A stretch of DNA of 64,000 nt from Vanessa cardui (Eukaryota > Arthropoda > Insecta > Lepidoptera > Nymphalidae). Made by a program: the position numbers and the translations under genes. Positions 1-10,484 of this stretch are shown piece after piece. Under the pieces are notes generated by a model that was not told the origin of the DNA, ran no database searches, and worked only from the letters and a program-made list of their open reading frames with translations. Numbering within the stretch: the stretch's first letter is position 1; every line of letters begins with the position of its first letter. Where the stretch lies: assembly GCF_905220365.1 (NCBI RefSeq), contig NC_061124.1, positions 15,564,501 to 15,628,500 on the forward strand. Reading direction: 5' to 3'.

Positions 1-28
1 AAAAAAACAAAGTCATGTTAGTTAATGA

Positions 29-280
29 AAAACAAAAGGAAAATTGTGTGCCAAGCATCTAGGATTCTTAACATCAGAAGATACACCAATATTCATATGT
101 GAACAGTTAACCACAAAAGGCGCCCGACTATACTTCTTAGCTAGAGATCTAGCCAAGTCTGCTAAATACAAGTTTTGTTGGACCGCGTACGGAAAGGTCT
201 ACGTACGAAAAACAGAAACGTCTCAAGTTGTGTGCATCAAATCGGAAGCACAGGTACACCAGCTTCTTCTTAAACAATGA
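29..280 (+). pseudogene. LINE ORF1, C-terminal part (FP-like domain), broken upstream
   Basis: The readable frame gives about 80 residues resembling the C-terminal domain of lepidopteran LINE ORF1 proteins, which are related to the FP-C domain first named in baculovirus FP proteins. Recognisable blocks are HLGF, then TPIFICEQLT, ARLYFLARDLAK, a CW-x-GKVYVRK block and IKSEAQVHQL near the end. The family role is as an RNA-binding partner of ORF2 in the retrotransposition particle. In this frame the codons at 23-25 (TAA) and 26-28 (TGA) are stops, so the ORF is already interrupted where it enters the window. The first start-like codon after them is TTG at 44, which is unlikely to be a real start. 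Confidence 0.7.
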
Positions 281-720
281 CTATCTTATGATACTATAAA
301 AATAAGTAAAATTTATGTACTATTGGCATATAATATGTATGTAAAAATTATGGTAAGATCCTGTTTTCTGGCTATTGTAGATCTATTTAACACTTTCAAT
401 ATAAGAAATAGTATTATAGTTATAACATATGTTGTCTACCTGCTACACATATTGGTTGGTTGTTGTATGCACTATGTATCATTAGTTTTATATCTTGATA
501 TGTATAAATTTAATGTATCAGCGGAGCGGTTAGTTACTTACACATTATTCCTTACAAACACACACACACACTATCACACACATGGTCACTCACAAGAACA
601 TCCCTACTCCCTGTCACACCTAAATATAATTATATACACGCACTTAGATATCCAAAATATGTTTATACTATTTATCGACGTTTGAAATACAATATTTTTA
701 CCAAAGTTTTTACTTACTTA
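281..720 (+). other. Spacer between LINE ORF1 and ORF2, with CA-rich tract
   Basis: AT-rich sequence between the two LINE ORFs. A CA-rich simple repeat lies at about 561-592. A 120-codon open frame at 323-685 starts with a non-ATG codon and has low-complexity composition (a TH-rich stretch), so I do not call it a gene. Confidence 0.5.
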
Positions 721-3672
721 ATGGAGCTCACGCTTCAGAATGTTACAGAAGTAGACAGCCTAGAATTTGCTAACGCATCTTTTTGTGATATTGAAAATGT
801 ATCTAAACTTTTCGAAATCCTTAATTTTGATTTCACGCTTATTACGCAAAACATACGCAGTATCTATCAAAATTTTGATGTTTTTATGACGTCAATTTCA
901 CAGTTGCAATTTGAACCTACCATAATTATACTAACCGAATGCTGGCTTTGTGAGTATAAACCTATACCGAATTTACCCAATTATAAAATGTACTACACTA
1001 CTAAACACAAAAATAAAAGTGACGGTGTTGTTGTATATATAAGAGATCATGTTACGGCTAGCATCACAGAAGTTTTCCTTCAGGATGCATCATGCCTTCA
1101 ACTTCAACTTGAGGATAAAAATATCCTTGCGATATATCGTTCCCCTTCTACTTTGGATTTGAGCGGCTTCATAAACTCATTAAACAACCATCTCGAAAGC
1201 TGTGCTCCTGGCAACACAGTTGTGATAGCCGGTGATATAAACGTTAATATTATCCCAGGGGAAGCTGAACAGAGCTTTGAGCGTGGAAACAGAACCGAGT
1301 ACTTGGAAATGCTTGCAGGACATGATATAATGCCAGGTCACTACCTACCAACCAGGGATAAAAATTGTCTGGATCACATTATGATAAAAATTAACCAAAC
1401 AAAATTGATAGCGCAAACTGCAGTCTTAAACACCTCTGTCACTGACCACATGATGGTTCTTCTACACTTAAATTGTGCCTATAAAGCAAAAAAAGGCAAT
1501 AAAACTAAACAAATAATCAACTATGTGGATGCTTGTAACGACCTTGCAAATAAAAATCTTACAGAACTCTTGCAATGTGAAAATCCAGAACTTGTGGCCC
1601 TAGGACTAATTAACAAAATAAAACTTTCAATTAGCGAAAACACTAAAGATGTTAAAGTGCCCAAGAGTAAGCGAATTTTGAAACCCTGGATTACCCCGGG
1701 AATACTGCGTTGCATACGCCACAGAAACAAATTACAACATAAACTTCGCTTAAATCCAACAGATGAGTTTCTTCGACTTACCTACAGACGTTATCGCAAT
1801 TTCTGTAACAATTTATTAAAAAAACTAAAACGTAATTATGAAAGGAAACTATTGCGAGACTCTGAGGGTAATTCGAGGAAACTCTGGAACAATATCTTTG
1901 CTATCACAAATCTAAAACAATCGAAATCGAATAACTCTAAGTTACTTAACTGTGCGTCATCACAAACAGAATCTCTTAACTTGATTAACAAATATTTCAG
2001 TTCCATAGGTAAAGACCTTGCCGATGCCATTTATCAATCACATGTCAATAAACCAGAAACTATACCAATTGGTACACCGAGCCTCTCTTCTTTTGTACTT
2101 CTGGAAGCCGATGAAGAGGAAATACGCATGGTGCTTACCAACTTAAAGACAAACAGTGCCCCTGGATGGGACTGTATACCAACCAGTTTTCTTAAGCTTG
2201 CCCAATCTCATGTTGTACCCATAATCTGTCATCTAGTGAATTTATGCTTTAGGAATGGTGTATTTCCCGCTTTATTGAAAGAGTCTATTATAACGCCAGT
2301 ATACAAGGGAGGTGATGAACAGGACATTGGCAACTACAGACCAATATCAGTATTAACTGCTTTATCAAAAATTGTGGAGAAGGTCCTCAATACACGTATT
2401 GTAAATTATTTGACAAAATTTGGTATACTGGCAAATAATCAATACGGCTTTCAGGCAGGCAAATCAACAACTGATGCTGTTGAAGCACTTACCTCTTTCG
2501 TTGTAAATGAGCTGGATGCCAAACGCAAGTGCATAGGTGTATTTGTCGACCTAAAAAAGGCATTTGACACCGTGTGTATTCCAATCCTTATTAAAAAGTT
2601 GGAGTGCCTAGGTTTTAGAGGCATTTCTCTGAAACTTATTAAAGACTACCTCAGTAACAGGACTCAGAGGGTAAGGATTGGTAGCGTGGTAAGTGATTGC
2701 GAGACTATTGACTATGGAGTGCCACAAGGCAGTGTCTTGGGACCCACTTTGTTTCTAGTCTACCTTAATGATCTCTGCACCTTGAAAATAAGAAATGCCT
2801 GTATGTTTTCTTATGCCGACGACACTGCAGTGGTATTTTCAAACACTACATGGGACTTGGTAAGGGCTGATGCAGAGGCAGGTCTTGAAGTGGTTGCGGA
2901 GTGGCTGAAAAATAACCTGCTTACACTTAACACTCAGAAAACAAACTATGTTACTTTCTCAATTAATAAAAGAACACAACCAAGAAATTTTGACATAAGA
3001 GTGCATCATTGCAGAAACACTTTGCGAGCCTTAAGATGTAACTGCCCTTCTATAAAAAGAGTAGATAACGTAAAGTATCTTGGGGTAATGTTGGATTGGA
3101 GGCTTTCTTGGCATGCTCATATTGACTTGGTTACGTCAAGATTACATAAATTGATCTGGATATTTAAAATTCTTCGTCATGTTGCAACGAAAACATTGAT
3201 AAAACAAATTTACATTGCTTTGGTTCAATCAATTTCTATTTACTGTATCAATGTGTGGGGCGGAGCAGTGAAAACCAAATTGATTGAGTTAGAGAGAGCG
3301 CAAAGGACTCTGCTTAAGGTATCTTTTTTAAAAAAACGCAGATTCTCAACAGAAGACCTATACACTATTACCGATACGCTCTCCATTAGAAAACTTTACA
3401 TATTGCATACTTTAATAAAAAAACACTCCAGCTTACACTACAACCCTGAAAATCGAAATAAGCGAAGAAACGCTAATGTTGCTAATAAAACAAAGACTTA
3501 TAAAAAATTTGCTAAATCACACTCTGAATATCTTGCTTCACACTTGTATAATAAATGCAACAAAATTTTGCAAATATACCCTTTAACTTTGCGCGATTGT
3601 AAGCCAAGAATAACAACACACTCAAAAGGAGAAGTCAACCTTTGTAAAGTTAATGATGTGTTTTCTTACTGA
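721..3672 (+). CDS. LINE ORF2: APE-type endonuclease and reverse transcriptase
   Basis: A 983-residue uninterrupted frame taken from ATG 721; the open frame extends to a TTG at 682. The N-terminal apurinic-type endonuclease shows TQNIRS, TECWL, the YRSPS block, GDINVN, and TDHMM where SDH is usual. A linker follows. The RT domain then shows NYRPISVL, QYGFQAGKSTTDA, VDLKKAFDTV (motif A), GVPQGSVLGP (motif B) and SYADDTAVVF (motif C), with a connection/thumb block near LTLNTQKTNYV and KYLGVMLD. The family nicks chromosomal DNA and primes cDNA synthesis from its own RNA. No internal stop or frameshift is visible, unlike every other LINE ORF2 in this window. Whether it is active cannot be judged, because its ORF1 is damaged. 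Confidence 0.93.
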   Translation: MELTLQNVTEVDSLEFANASFCDIENVSKLFEILNFDFTLITQNIRSIYQNFDVFMTSISQLQFEPTIIILTECWLCEYKPIPNLPNYKMYYTTKHKNKSDGVVVYIRDHVTASITEVFLQDASCLQLQLEDKNILAIYRSPSTLDLSGFINSLNNHLESCAPGNTVVIAGDINVNIIPGEAEQSFERGNRTEYLEMLAGHDIMPGHYLPTRDKNCLDHIMIKINQTKLIAQTAVLNTSVTDHMMVLLHLNCAYKAKKGNKTKQIINYVDACNDLANKNLTELLQCENPELVALGLINKIKLSISENTKDVKVPKSKRILKPWITPGILRCIRHRNKLQHKLRLNPTDEFLRLTYRRYRNFCNNLLKKLKRNYERKLLRDSEGNSRKLWNNIFAITNLKQSKSNNSKLLNCASSQTESLNLINKYFSSIGKDLADAIYQSHVNKPETIPIGTPSLSSFVLLEADEEEIRMVLTNLKTNSAPGWDCIPTSFLKLAQSHVVPIICHLVNLCFRNGVFPALLKESIITPVYKGGDEQDIGNYRPISVLTALSKIVEKVLNTRIVNYLTKFGILANNQYGFQAGKSTTDAVEALTSFVVNELDAKRKCIGVFVDLKKAFDTVCIPILIKKLECLGFRGISLKLIKDYLSNRTQRVRIGSVVSDCETIDYGVPQGSVLGPTLFLVYLNDLCTLKIRNACMFSYADDTAVVFSNTTWDLVRADAEAGLEVVAEWLKNNLLTLNTQKTNYVTFSINKRTQPRNFDIRVHHCRNTLRALRCNCPSIKRVDNVKYLGVMLDWRLSWHAHIDLVTSRLHKLIWIFKILRHVATKTLIKQIYIALVQSISIYCINVWGGAVKTKLIELERAQRTLLKVSFLKKRRFSTEDLYTITDTLSIRKLYILHTLIKKHSSLHYNPENRNKRRNANVANKTKTYKKFAKSHSEYLASHLYNKCNKILQIYPLTLRDCKPRITTHSKGEVNLCKVNDVFSY

Positions 3673-3750
3673 TGAAATAAATTATTTTTATTATTTATTT
3701 TAATGCAATTATTTAAATTAATATATCCTGCTTGGAAGTCAATAGGTAAT

Positions 3751-3810
3751 CAGTATTGTTGTGTTCCGATTAGAGACGTGATTGAGCCGGTGTAATTACA
3801 GGCACAAGAG
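3751..3810 (+). repeat. Family B repeat, partial copy
   Basis: The sequence starting CAGTATTGTTGTGTTCCG and continuing through a 'gagccggtgtaattacaggcac' type block matches the middle of the family B copies at 18888 and 40262. It directly abuts the LINE 3' end. Confidence 0.55.
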
Positions 3811-4659
3811 TGTAATTACATTGCTGTTTGGTTCTGTTGATAATTTTTTTTTAATTACAAATTCTATTTTATAACAAACATCTTCCGTTTCCTCCCTTAA
3901 AGTTTAAAAGTGAAAAAATCGTTATTTAGTAAACTTTCTTTATCATCAGAAGTAACTATGCTAATTTTTGAGTCAATCGGACCTAATTTTTCGGCAATCT
4001 TCTGAAGAGTCTGTTAGTAAAATTTAACGTATAAATATATTCCTATAAATTGCGTTACATATTTTATACATATCATTGTGTCGTCTACCAATTCACTCTA
4101 CACTATAAACCGCCTAAATAAACTTCAATCGTTCCGAAAATCAAAAATTAAACCAAGCTGCATGTATGTATCAATAATGTTAAAGACACTTGAAATAAAA
4201 ATGAATTCTTATAAATTCACTCTCAAATTTAGATGTCTTTGTGTATTAAGCATACGACTGTTTCAGCACATAGTATGCTAATACTAGACCAGAAATAAAT
4301 TCCACAGTGTCAGCGAGTTCATTATATACCGTGACCTTGTTCTTCAGCTCGACCTTCTAGAATCTTGAACGTTGAGTGCTCACTTCATCTGTCAGCTTTC
4401 GCGAAGTGCTTGTGTGCGTTCGTTCAAAGTTTTGTATGTTGAGTGACGTTCCAAAATACTGTAATTGGACATTTTTGATCCTTGCGATCGTCAATTATAA
4501 ATGCGGAGTTTGTTCGTTAAAATGGAATTAAGGCTCTGCGCATGGACATTGAAAGTTTTGAAATTGGCGATTATATGAAGTCATTCGTTTAAAAAGGATT
4601 TAAGTCTATTTTTTAACTTTTATTAGATTTGAAGTATGAATCACTTGCTGTGCTACTTA
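3811..4659. other. Unassigned AT-rich DNA with a less AT-rich block at about 4320-4560
   Basis: No long ORF. The 4320-4560 block has more balanced base composition than its surroundings, a TTCTAGAATC heat-shock-element-like string near 4358, and a short ATG frame from 4501. It could be a promoter or 5' exon of a gene or transposon, but nothing identifies it. Confidence 0.25.
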
Positions 4660-4800
4660 CACTGTTTTCCTTCACCGCCGAGCACGAGATGAATTATAAA
4701 CACAAATTAAGCACATATATATAGTGGTGCTTCCCTGGGTTTGAACTCGCAATCATCGGTTAAAATGCACGCGTTCTAACCACTGGGCCATCTCAGCTCA
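4660..4800 (-). repeat. S1 SINE (tRNA-derived, Metulj-like), partial
   Basis: Read on the minus strand it begins with the tRNA-like head (TGGCCCAGTGGTTAGAACGC, an A-box type sequence), then a GGTTCAAACCC-type B box, then the 'cggcggtgaaggaaaac' body. The 3' part of the SINE is missing. Confidence 0.7.
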
Positions 4801-5714
4801 ATCATATTGTCTCTTTATCTTTAATAATCTGAAGAAATACTTCAGTATTTAAATCAAGTGATTCTTATGATTGCAAAGCGCTGCGAAATGCAAACATTTC
4901 AAGGAAATATAATAATACAATGATATCTGTAATACCTACGTCTATTTTTTTACCTTATTTGCTCCAATTTTGGTTAATTTGCGATACTATAGCAATAGTA
5001 TCCGTCACTCGTTCTAATGTTTGCAATATCTGTTCAATCAGTTCGGTGATACTATGGTATGCAGTTGCAGATTTGACGTATCCTTTGTAGGTGATAGTTA
5101 TTATTGCATAAAATCAAGCTTCTGCTCTACGCTCAGATATTTGGAACTACATAACAATTGTTTGCATCCATTAACACAGAGAATCACGAATGCCTGTATC
5201 TAAAAACTCTGAAATATACGCATTTTTGAACTTTACTGTCCTGATAATTGAAAGACTTCTTCAGTACGTTCTTAAATCAAAATTTGTACATAAGCCCTTA
5301 TTGTGTAAAGCGGGCTCGGTTTGCTAGTATTATTACATACATCGCATTTTGTAATGTACGAATAAATTTCAGTAATGATTGTATTAATTTTAACACTTCA
5401 GTTAAATCTTTAAGCTAATTCTTTGTTTTGGTCTGATTCAAAACACATCATTTTTCAAACGTTCATTCGAGAATATTTTACATACAGCACGGCTTATAAA
5501 CATAAGTTACAGAAATGCGAAACGATAATAATATCAAGGAATTTTAGGTGACAGTACCCTTGCCTTGGAATGTCTTTGTTCCTTTACGAAACAAACGCGA
5601 CTAAATATGACTTCAACTATTTTTTTCATGTATGGACAAAATATTGTATCAAGTATTTTAGTTTGGTGAAGTGAATTTACTAACGTAGCTAGACTAGCGG
5701 GTTTTTCCAACGCT
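4801..5714. other. Unassigned AT-rich DNA
   Basis: Short ORFs only (such as 5021-5203), with no recognisable domain. No repeat family recognised. Confidence 0.4.
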
Positions 5715-5957
5715 GGTTACACGTCAAACCCAGGCAAGCACCACTGATTCATGAGCTTAATTTGTCTTTTTAATTCATCTCGTGCTCTGCGGTGAAGGAA
5801 AACATCGTGAGGAAACCTGCATTTGTCAAATTTCATAGAAATTCTGCCACATTTGTATTCCACCAACCCGTGGAATATGTTCCAAACCTTCTCCTTAAAG
5901 GGAGAGGAGGCCTTTAGCCCAGCAGTGGGAATTTACAGGTTGTTGTTGTTGTTGTTT
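5715..5957 (+). repeat. S1 SINE, 5'-truncated
   Basis: Contains the B-box region, the body with AACATCGTGAGGAAACCTGC, the 'gggagaggaggcctttagcccagcagtggg' type block, and a GTT-trinucleotide tail (about 5939-5960). The tRNA-like A-box end is missing or degraded. Confidence 0.75.
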
Positions 5958-6061
5958 TTGTTACACGTCTGCGTCGTGGAATACGAGTGAGGCTACGCGG
6001 ACGTTGGTTGTGTTCACAGCAGAATTTCACTAGACCTTACAGTTGCAACTTGAGTTTTGCC

Positions 6062-6330
6062 GCTACTGATCAAAATCAAAATTAAAATAAACTTTATTCA
6101 AGTGGGCTTTTACAAGCACATTTGAATCGTCATTTAATAATTAAGTGAAGCTACCACCGGTTCGGAAAGTAGATTCTACCGAGAAGAACCGGCAAGAAAC
6201 TCAGTAGTTACTCTTTATCAACATTTAAAAAATACAATAATATTAGTTAAATACAATTATATAATTATGTATGTAGTGTATCCTGCCTGGAAGTCAACAG
6301 GTATTAATTCCAAGCTTTTTTATCATCTAC
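6062..6330 (+). repeat. Family A repeat (LINE 3'-end or SINE-like)
   Basis: Contains TTTATTCAAGTGGGCTTTTA, then GAAGAACCGGCAAGAAACTC, and ends with TATCCTGCCTGGAAGTCAAC. The last motif is shared with the 3' end of the LINE at 1-3750, so A is probably a 3'-end fragment of a related LINE, or a SINE using that LINE's machinery. Other copies lie at 40618, 43660, 54915, 58716 and 60375. Confidence 0.7.
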
Positions 6331-6372
6331 AAGATGAAAAAAAGATGATATAATACATAATACAAGACTACA

Positions 6373-6436
6373 ACTAATACTTTACTTGGTAGCTGGTTGG
6401 CTAGCCTTGTGCAAGATTGTCTGGGTAGATATAACC
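6373..6436 (+). repeat. Family B repeat, left part, split by the R1-like insertion
   Basis: ACTTGGTAGCTGGTTGGCTA through GGGTAGATATAACC matches the start of family B (compare 40275 onward). The rest of the same copy resumes at 8924, on the far side of the R1-like element. Confidence 0.7.
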
Positions 6437-8923
6437 TTTTTTTTTTTTTTTTTTTTTTTTTCTCGCTGGAAAAACGCTTTACGCGCTTCCCCCATGTGAT
6501 GGAAAGTGGGGGGGTGTGTGGGACTCCCCGGAGCCCCGGACGCCTAGTGCGCCCAAGTACGCCGGGTTTACCCACTAAAAAACCAGCGGTACCCTCTCCG
6601 TCTTTCGGTGGACGCCACGGGATCGCTTACGCATGCTACCGTGACGCCCTGACGGTCGGCCCGCCTATGCGGGCCTCCAACTCCTACGGGGAATTCCCGG
6701 GGTACTGGGACCCCCCCTGGTCCCTGCGGCGCCTATTGAGGCGGGGGGAGAAGGTGCGCGTAGCGCCTTTTCCTCCTCCCCGTTCGTCTTCTGCGGAGCG
6801 AGTCGGCGGCGGCATTATTTTCCCGCTCCCGCTCCGCGACTTCCTTCTGCGATATGACATTTTCGCAGAAGGAGCGCATCTCTGACCAGCACATCTCGCT
6901 ACTGAGCATGGCGTTGATAACGCTCGGTAGCGAGAGGTCTCCACCCATAGTCGCCGCAAGGATGTGCCTCTGGGGTCCCCACGCAGCACACTCGTACAGG
7001 GTGTGGTACGCCGTGTCCACTGGCGCACCACACTCGTGGCAGGAGGGTGTTTCCTCCCGCCGCGTTATCGCGTGCGGGTACTTACCGAAGCATCCGTGCC
7101 CGGTAATTACCTGCGTCATTCTGTACGACAGTGTGCCGTGCTTCCTTTCAACCCAGCGACTCAAGTGGGGACGGATCGCCTCCACTGTCGCCAGGCCTGC
7201 TGTGGGTGACCCCAGATCCTCCTGCCATCGGACGATCAGGGCTTGCTGGGCTAGAGTCCTGATCTGCCCGATCTCCGTTGACCCTGGACGGTCGCCGCGG
7301 TTCCTCACCTCGACCCGAAACCGGTACACTTCCGCGAGCACCTCCGCCTGGAGCTCCCAGGGCGGATCGCCCGCGAGAAGTGTCGCCGCAGTTCACGACA
7401 CCGGACGGTATCCTCTGATGCCTCTCACCGCTATGACCCTCTGCGGCTTTCGCAGTAGGGCCCGATTTTTAGCGGTGAGGGCGTCTATCCAGATCGGGGC
7501 ACCGTACAGCGCCATCGACCTCACTACGCCGGAATATAGACGCCGACATAGGGATCCCGGCCCCCCCACATTCGGAAGGAGGCGACCGAGAGCGGCAGCG
7601 GCGTTGATGAGCCTCGGGCCGAGATGGACAAAATGCTGCCCGAAGATCCATCGTCCGTCCAGAATCAGGCCCAGATACTTCATCTGGTCCTGCACCTTGA
7701 TCGCTGTCCCCTGGACGGTGATACTCGCCCCTCGTGGGGGTCTTTTCCTTGGACCGTGGAAGAGGAGGGCCTCCGTTTTGGATATGGAGACCCTCAAGCC
7801 CAGCATTCCCATGCGGTCCACGGTGAGAGCCGTTCCGACTTCGGCGAGGCGAGCCGCCTCCTGGAAGTCCCGCCCAATCGCCGTGACGAGGGTGTCGTCA
7901 GCGTAACACAACACCCCCATCCCGGGAAGGACGGGAACCCGCAGGAGCCAGTCGAAACCGACGTTCCACAGAATTGGGCCGAGAATCGACCCCTGTGGAA
8001 CGCCACAGCCCACCCGATACCGGACGAGCCTCCCATCGACCCCCACCTAGAGGATTTCCCTGTCTTGGAGGTACGCCTCCAGCAGCCTCCTGAGATAGGA
8101 TGGCACCCCATGATATCAGAGTGCCTCCCGTATTGTCTCAAAGGGAAGACTGTTGAAGGCGTTCGCCACATCGAGCGACACTGCCAGGACGACTTGTCCC
8201 CGGTCCACCGCCTCTGTCGTCCGAGTCTTCAGGGCGTCCAGGGCATCGACCGTCGACCGGCCTGCCCTGAACCCGTACTGAGCCTCTGAAAGACCCGGAC
8301 CGACTTCCTCGAGGTGTTGAACGAGACGGGCTGCGAGGATCTTCTCGAAGAGTTTTCCCGTCTCGTTCAGCAGCACAATTGGCCTGTATGCCGAAGAAGA
8401 GTCCATCGGCCGACCTTCCTTCAGCAACAGCACCAATCTTCCTTCCTTCCAAGGCTTCGGAAACTGCCCGCTGCGCAGACATTCGTCGAACAGCTCCCGA
8501 AGCCTTGCGTCTAGGTATTCCAGGGCGCCGCACAGAACAGGCCCTGGAACCCCGTCCGGACCCGGCGCTGTCTTCTTGGCCCTCAAGCGGCCGAGGGCCA
8601 TCTCCATCTCCCGCTCCGTGATCAGTGGTGGAGCCACTGCTATTTCAATCACGGAGCGAGAGGCCATCTGCGGAGGGATATGCTCGCCTGGATGGGGGAA
8701 GAGTTCTCCGACCAGGCGCAGGAGGAGTTCCGGCGGCAGCGTCTCGGTTACGGGGGCACCTTGGGTGCGGAACTTCCCACGCACACCGCGGTACGGGCGC
8801 CCCCACGGGTCTCGGTTGAGACCCTCCAGAAGCTCCTCCCTGGCCTTCTCCTTAGCCTTCCTTATCGCCAGCTGCAGATCTTTTTTCAGCTGGCGATATG
8901 CGTCCAGCATCTGACCCTCCAGA
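6437..8923 (-). mobile_element. R1-clade LINE, 5'-truncated, with poly(A) tail
   Basis: A GC-rich block in AT-rich surroundings. On the minus strand it contains RT and C-terminal coding sequence, a roughly 270-bp GC-rich 3' UTR, and a 25-nt poly(A) tail (T run at 6437-6461). Flanking 15-bp repeats, TGGGTAGATATAACC (6422-6436) and TGGGTAGGTATAAAC (8924-8938), match at 13 positions. They form the target-site duplication, whose length fits R1-clade insertions. Missing endonuclease and ORF1 indicate 5' truncation during integration. Confidence 0.88.
6733..8922 (-). pseudogene. R1-like ORF2 remnant: reverse transcriptase and C-terminal CCHC region
   Basis: One minus-strand frame runs from about 8922 to 6733 and is interrupted by three in-frame stops, at 8116-8118 (TGA), 8047-8049 (TAG) and 7393-7395 (TGA). 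No indel is needed. RT features in order are APGPDGVPGP, AYRPIVLLNE, AQYGFRAGRSTVDA, SLDVANAFNS (motif A), GVPQGSILGP (motif B) and CYADDTLVTA (motif C). The C-terminal part has the cysteine/histidine motif starting CHECGAP and ending HTLYEC, as in R1-clade ORF2. The endonuclease that should precede the RT is absent. High GC and the conserved frame suggest moderate age. The element is dead. Confidence 0.9.
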
Positions 8924-9062
8924 TGGGTAGGTATAAACTACCTATTGTATTCTATCGCCTAAAAGCAATATTTGTATTACTGTATTTCGTTTTAAGTATA
9001 ACAATGCAATTACAGGCACGAGGGATATCTTATCTTCGAAAGTTGGTGGCGCATTTGTGATG
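8924..9062 (+). repeat. Family B repeat, right part
   Basis: Continues the copy begun at 6373: GGGTAGGTATAAACTACC, then a diverged middle, ATTACAGGCACGAGGGATAT and AAAGTTGGTGGCGCATTTG. Diverged from the copies at 18888 and 40262, so it is older than the R1-like insertion within it. Confidence 0.7.
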
Positions 9063-9567
9063 AGAGAATTTTTAATATAACTTACCAATGAATATGAACC
9101 AATGAATTCTTACTATTAGGTAGCCCTTTTCTCTGTCTACTTACATATACTTTAAAAAGGGCCTAATCTCATAATCCCAAGATAGGATAATAGTATAGTG
9201 AATTATGATCAATTATTGTGCTGATTATTTTGTTCATAGCAACATTGTAAACTACAGTCGGCATATTTAAATTGAAGAATTTATTGTAAACGATTATTTA
9301 GTGGTAGATAATTTATTTAATTATCATAAAACAACGTTTAGATAAACGAGAGAAAAATCGGTTAGCTTTCGATTTTCTTCTCAATTTCAAATTTATCAAA
9401 GTTTCAATGGAACCGCAGAATATAATCTATCCTTTAAAAAAGTTAATTTCACAGTCGACGACGATATCGAATAACGTACGCACAGCTTGTGACGAATCAC
9501 CTTATTTTCCTTCCTCGTTCGAAAACTCAATTCAAAAACAAAACAAAAGTCTTTTGCGAAGATCGCG

Positions 9568-9670
9568 TGTTCAGCGGTGAAAGTAAATCAGGTAAAACAT
9601 CGTGAGGAAAACTGCACGATTGCGTCACGTGATATTCCGTCACATGAGTGTCAACTCATTTATTAACCAA
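9568..9670 (+). repeat. S1 SINE, degraded internal fragment
   Basis: TTCAGCGGTGAAAG followed by AAAACATCGTGAGGAAAACT and a 'cacatgagtgt' block matches the S1 body. Both ends are lost. The DNA on either side (9063-9567 and 9671-9904) shows nothing I recognise. Confidence 0.5.
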
Positions 9671-9904
9671 ATCTGGGGGAGGATGTACTGGCATAAATTT
9701 AATTGTATTTAATCAACATGGCATGTTTTAATTAGTGAAAATTGTGCTGAGTTTATTGCCGGTTTTCTCGGTGAGATACATACCGAATCCATTAATATAA
9801 CGATATTTAATTGAATATCATATAAAGACGGTTTTAAAATCCTTGCAACTTATTTTTCTTTCGATTTTCAATACCAAATCTAAAAATCAAAGGCACAATT
9901 GAAA

Positions 9905-10070
9905 TCATTACATAAACAAAGTCACTTACCGCTGTCTGTCCCTATGTATGCTAAGATATTTCAAATGAAACAATGGATTTTAAAGCGATTTTTTTAAATA
10001 GATAAATAGCGAAGGTTTTTGTATATAATTCATGGACAAAGCGGGCAAAGCCGGGACGGGTCGCTAATAA
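9905..10070 (+). repeat. Family E repeat (unclassified, lepidopteran-type)
   Basis: AAACAAAGTCACTTACCGCTGTCTGTCCC type start and an AAAGCCGGGACGGGTCGCTA end. The same pair of ends bounds 15705-15985 and, shortened, 27355-27420. I recognise the pattern as recurrent in lepidopteran genomes but cannot assign the superfamily. 10071-10484 holds nothing recognised. Confidence 0.55.
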
Positions 10071-10484
10071 AGAATACAATAAAATAAATACTATAATCTA
10101 CAGTTTAATGTAGTAATCAATGTAATGTATAATTTATCGAAACGCTACAAATGTTATCCAAATTAAGTGTTATTTCAATTCATTACATTCGAGCCTCCTT
10201 AATAGAGCCTTGAGCTTATAATTACGATTCTAATGAAATACCTTCAGAATCACACGGCGGACGATGACTTAAGTCTTCCTTGAGAAATTCAATCAATTCA
10301 TCGGGCTTTTACTTGAAAGGGTTCGAATGTTTCCACCTAATGGATCGGAATTGTCCACCACGGTCTATTGAGTCAGGTGGAGTTTAATGCATATTGACTC
10401 ATGTCCTATAATCCCTTATCAATTTAAATATATTATAAGTGCTGTCTATGCTGAACGTCATTAGATCATAGATTACAATTAATT

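Larger units (their letters stand above)
1..3750 (+). mobile_element. Non-LTR retrotransposon (LINE), 5' end outside window
   Basis: This is a two-ORF LINE. The end of an FP-like ORF1 (29-280) is followed by a spacer and a complete endonuclease/reverse-transcriptase ORF2 (721-3672). A short AT-rich 3' UTR ends near 3750 in a motif (CCTGCTTGGAAGTCAATAGG, 3728-3747) that recurs at the ends of the family A repeats at 6062 and 40618. There is no long poly(A). The sequence just downstream is a piece of family B repeat, so the LINE may have inserted into an older B copy. ORF layout and motifs suggest the CR1/L2/Jockey group; I cannot fix the clade by eye. Confidence 0.85.

Noticed and set aside
323..685. 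120-codon plus-strand open frame between LINE ORF1 and ORF2
   Set aside because: Non-ATG start, low-complexity TH-rich segment from a CA repeat, no domain.
6397..8914. Many long plus-strand open frames (for example 6854-7906, 350 codons)
   Set aside because: They are antisense shadows of the GC-rich R1-like ORF2 on the minus strand.
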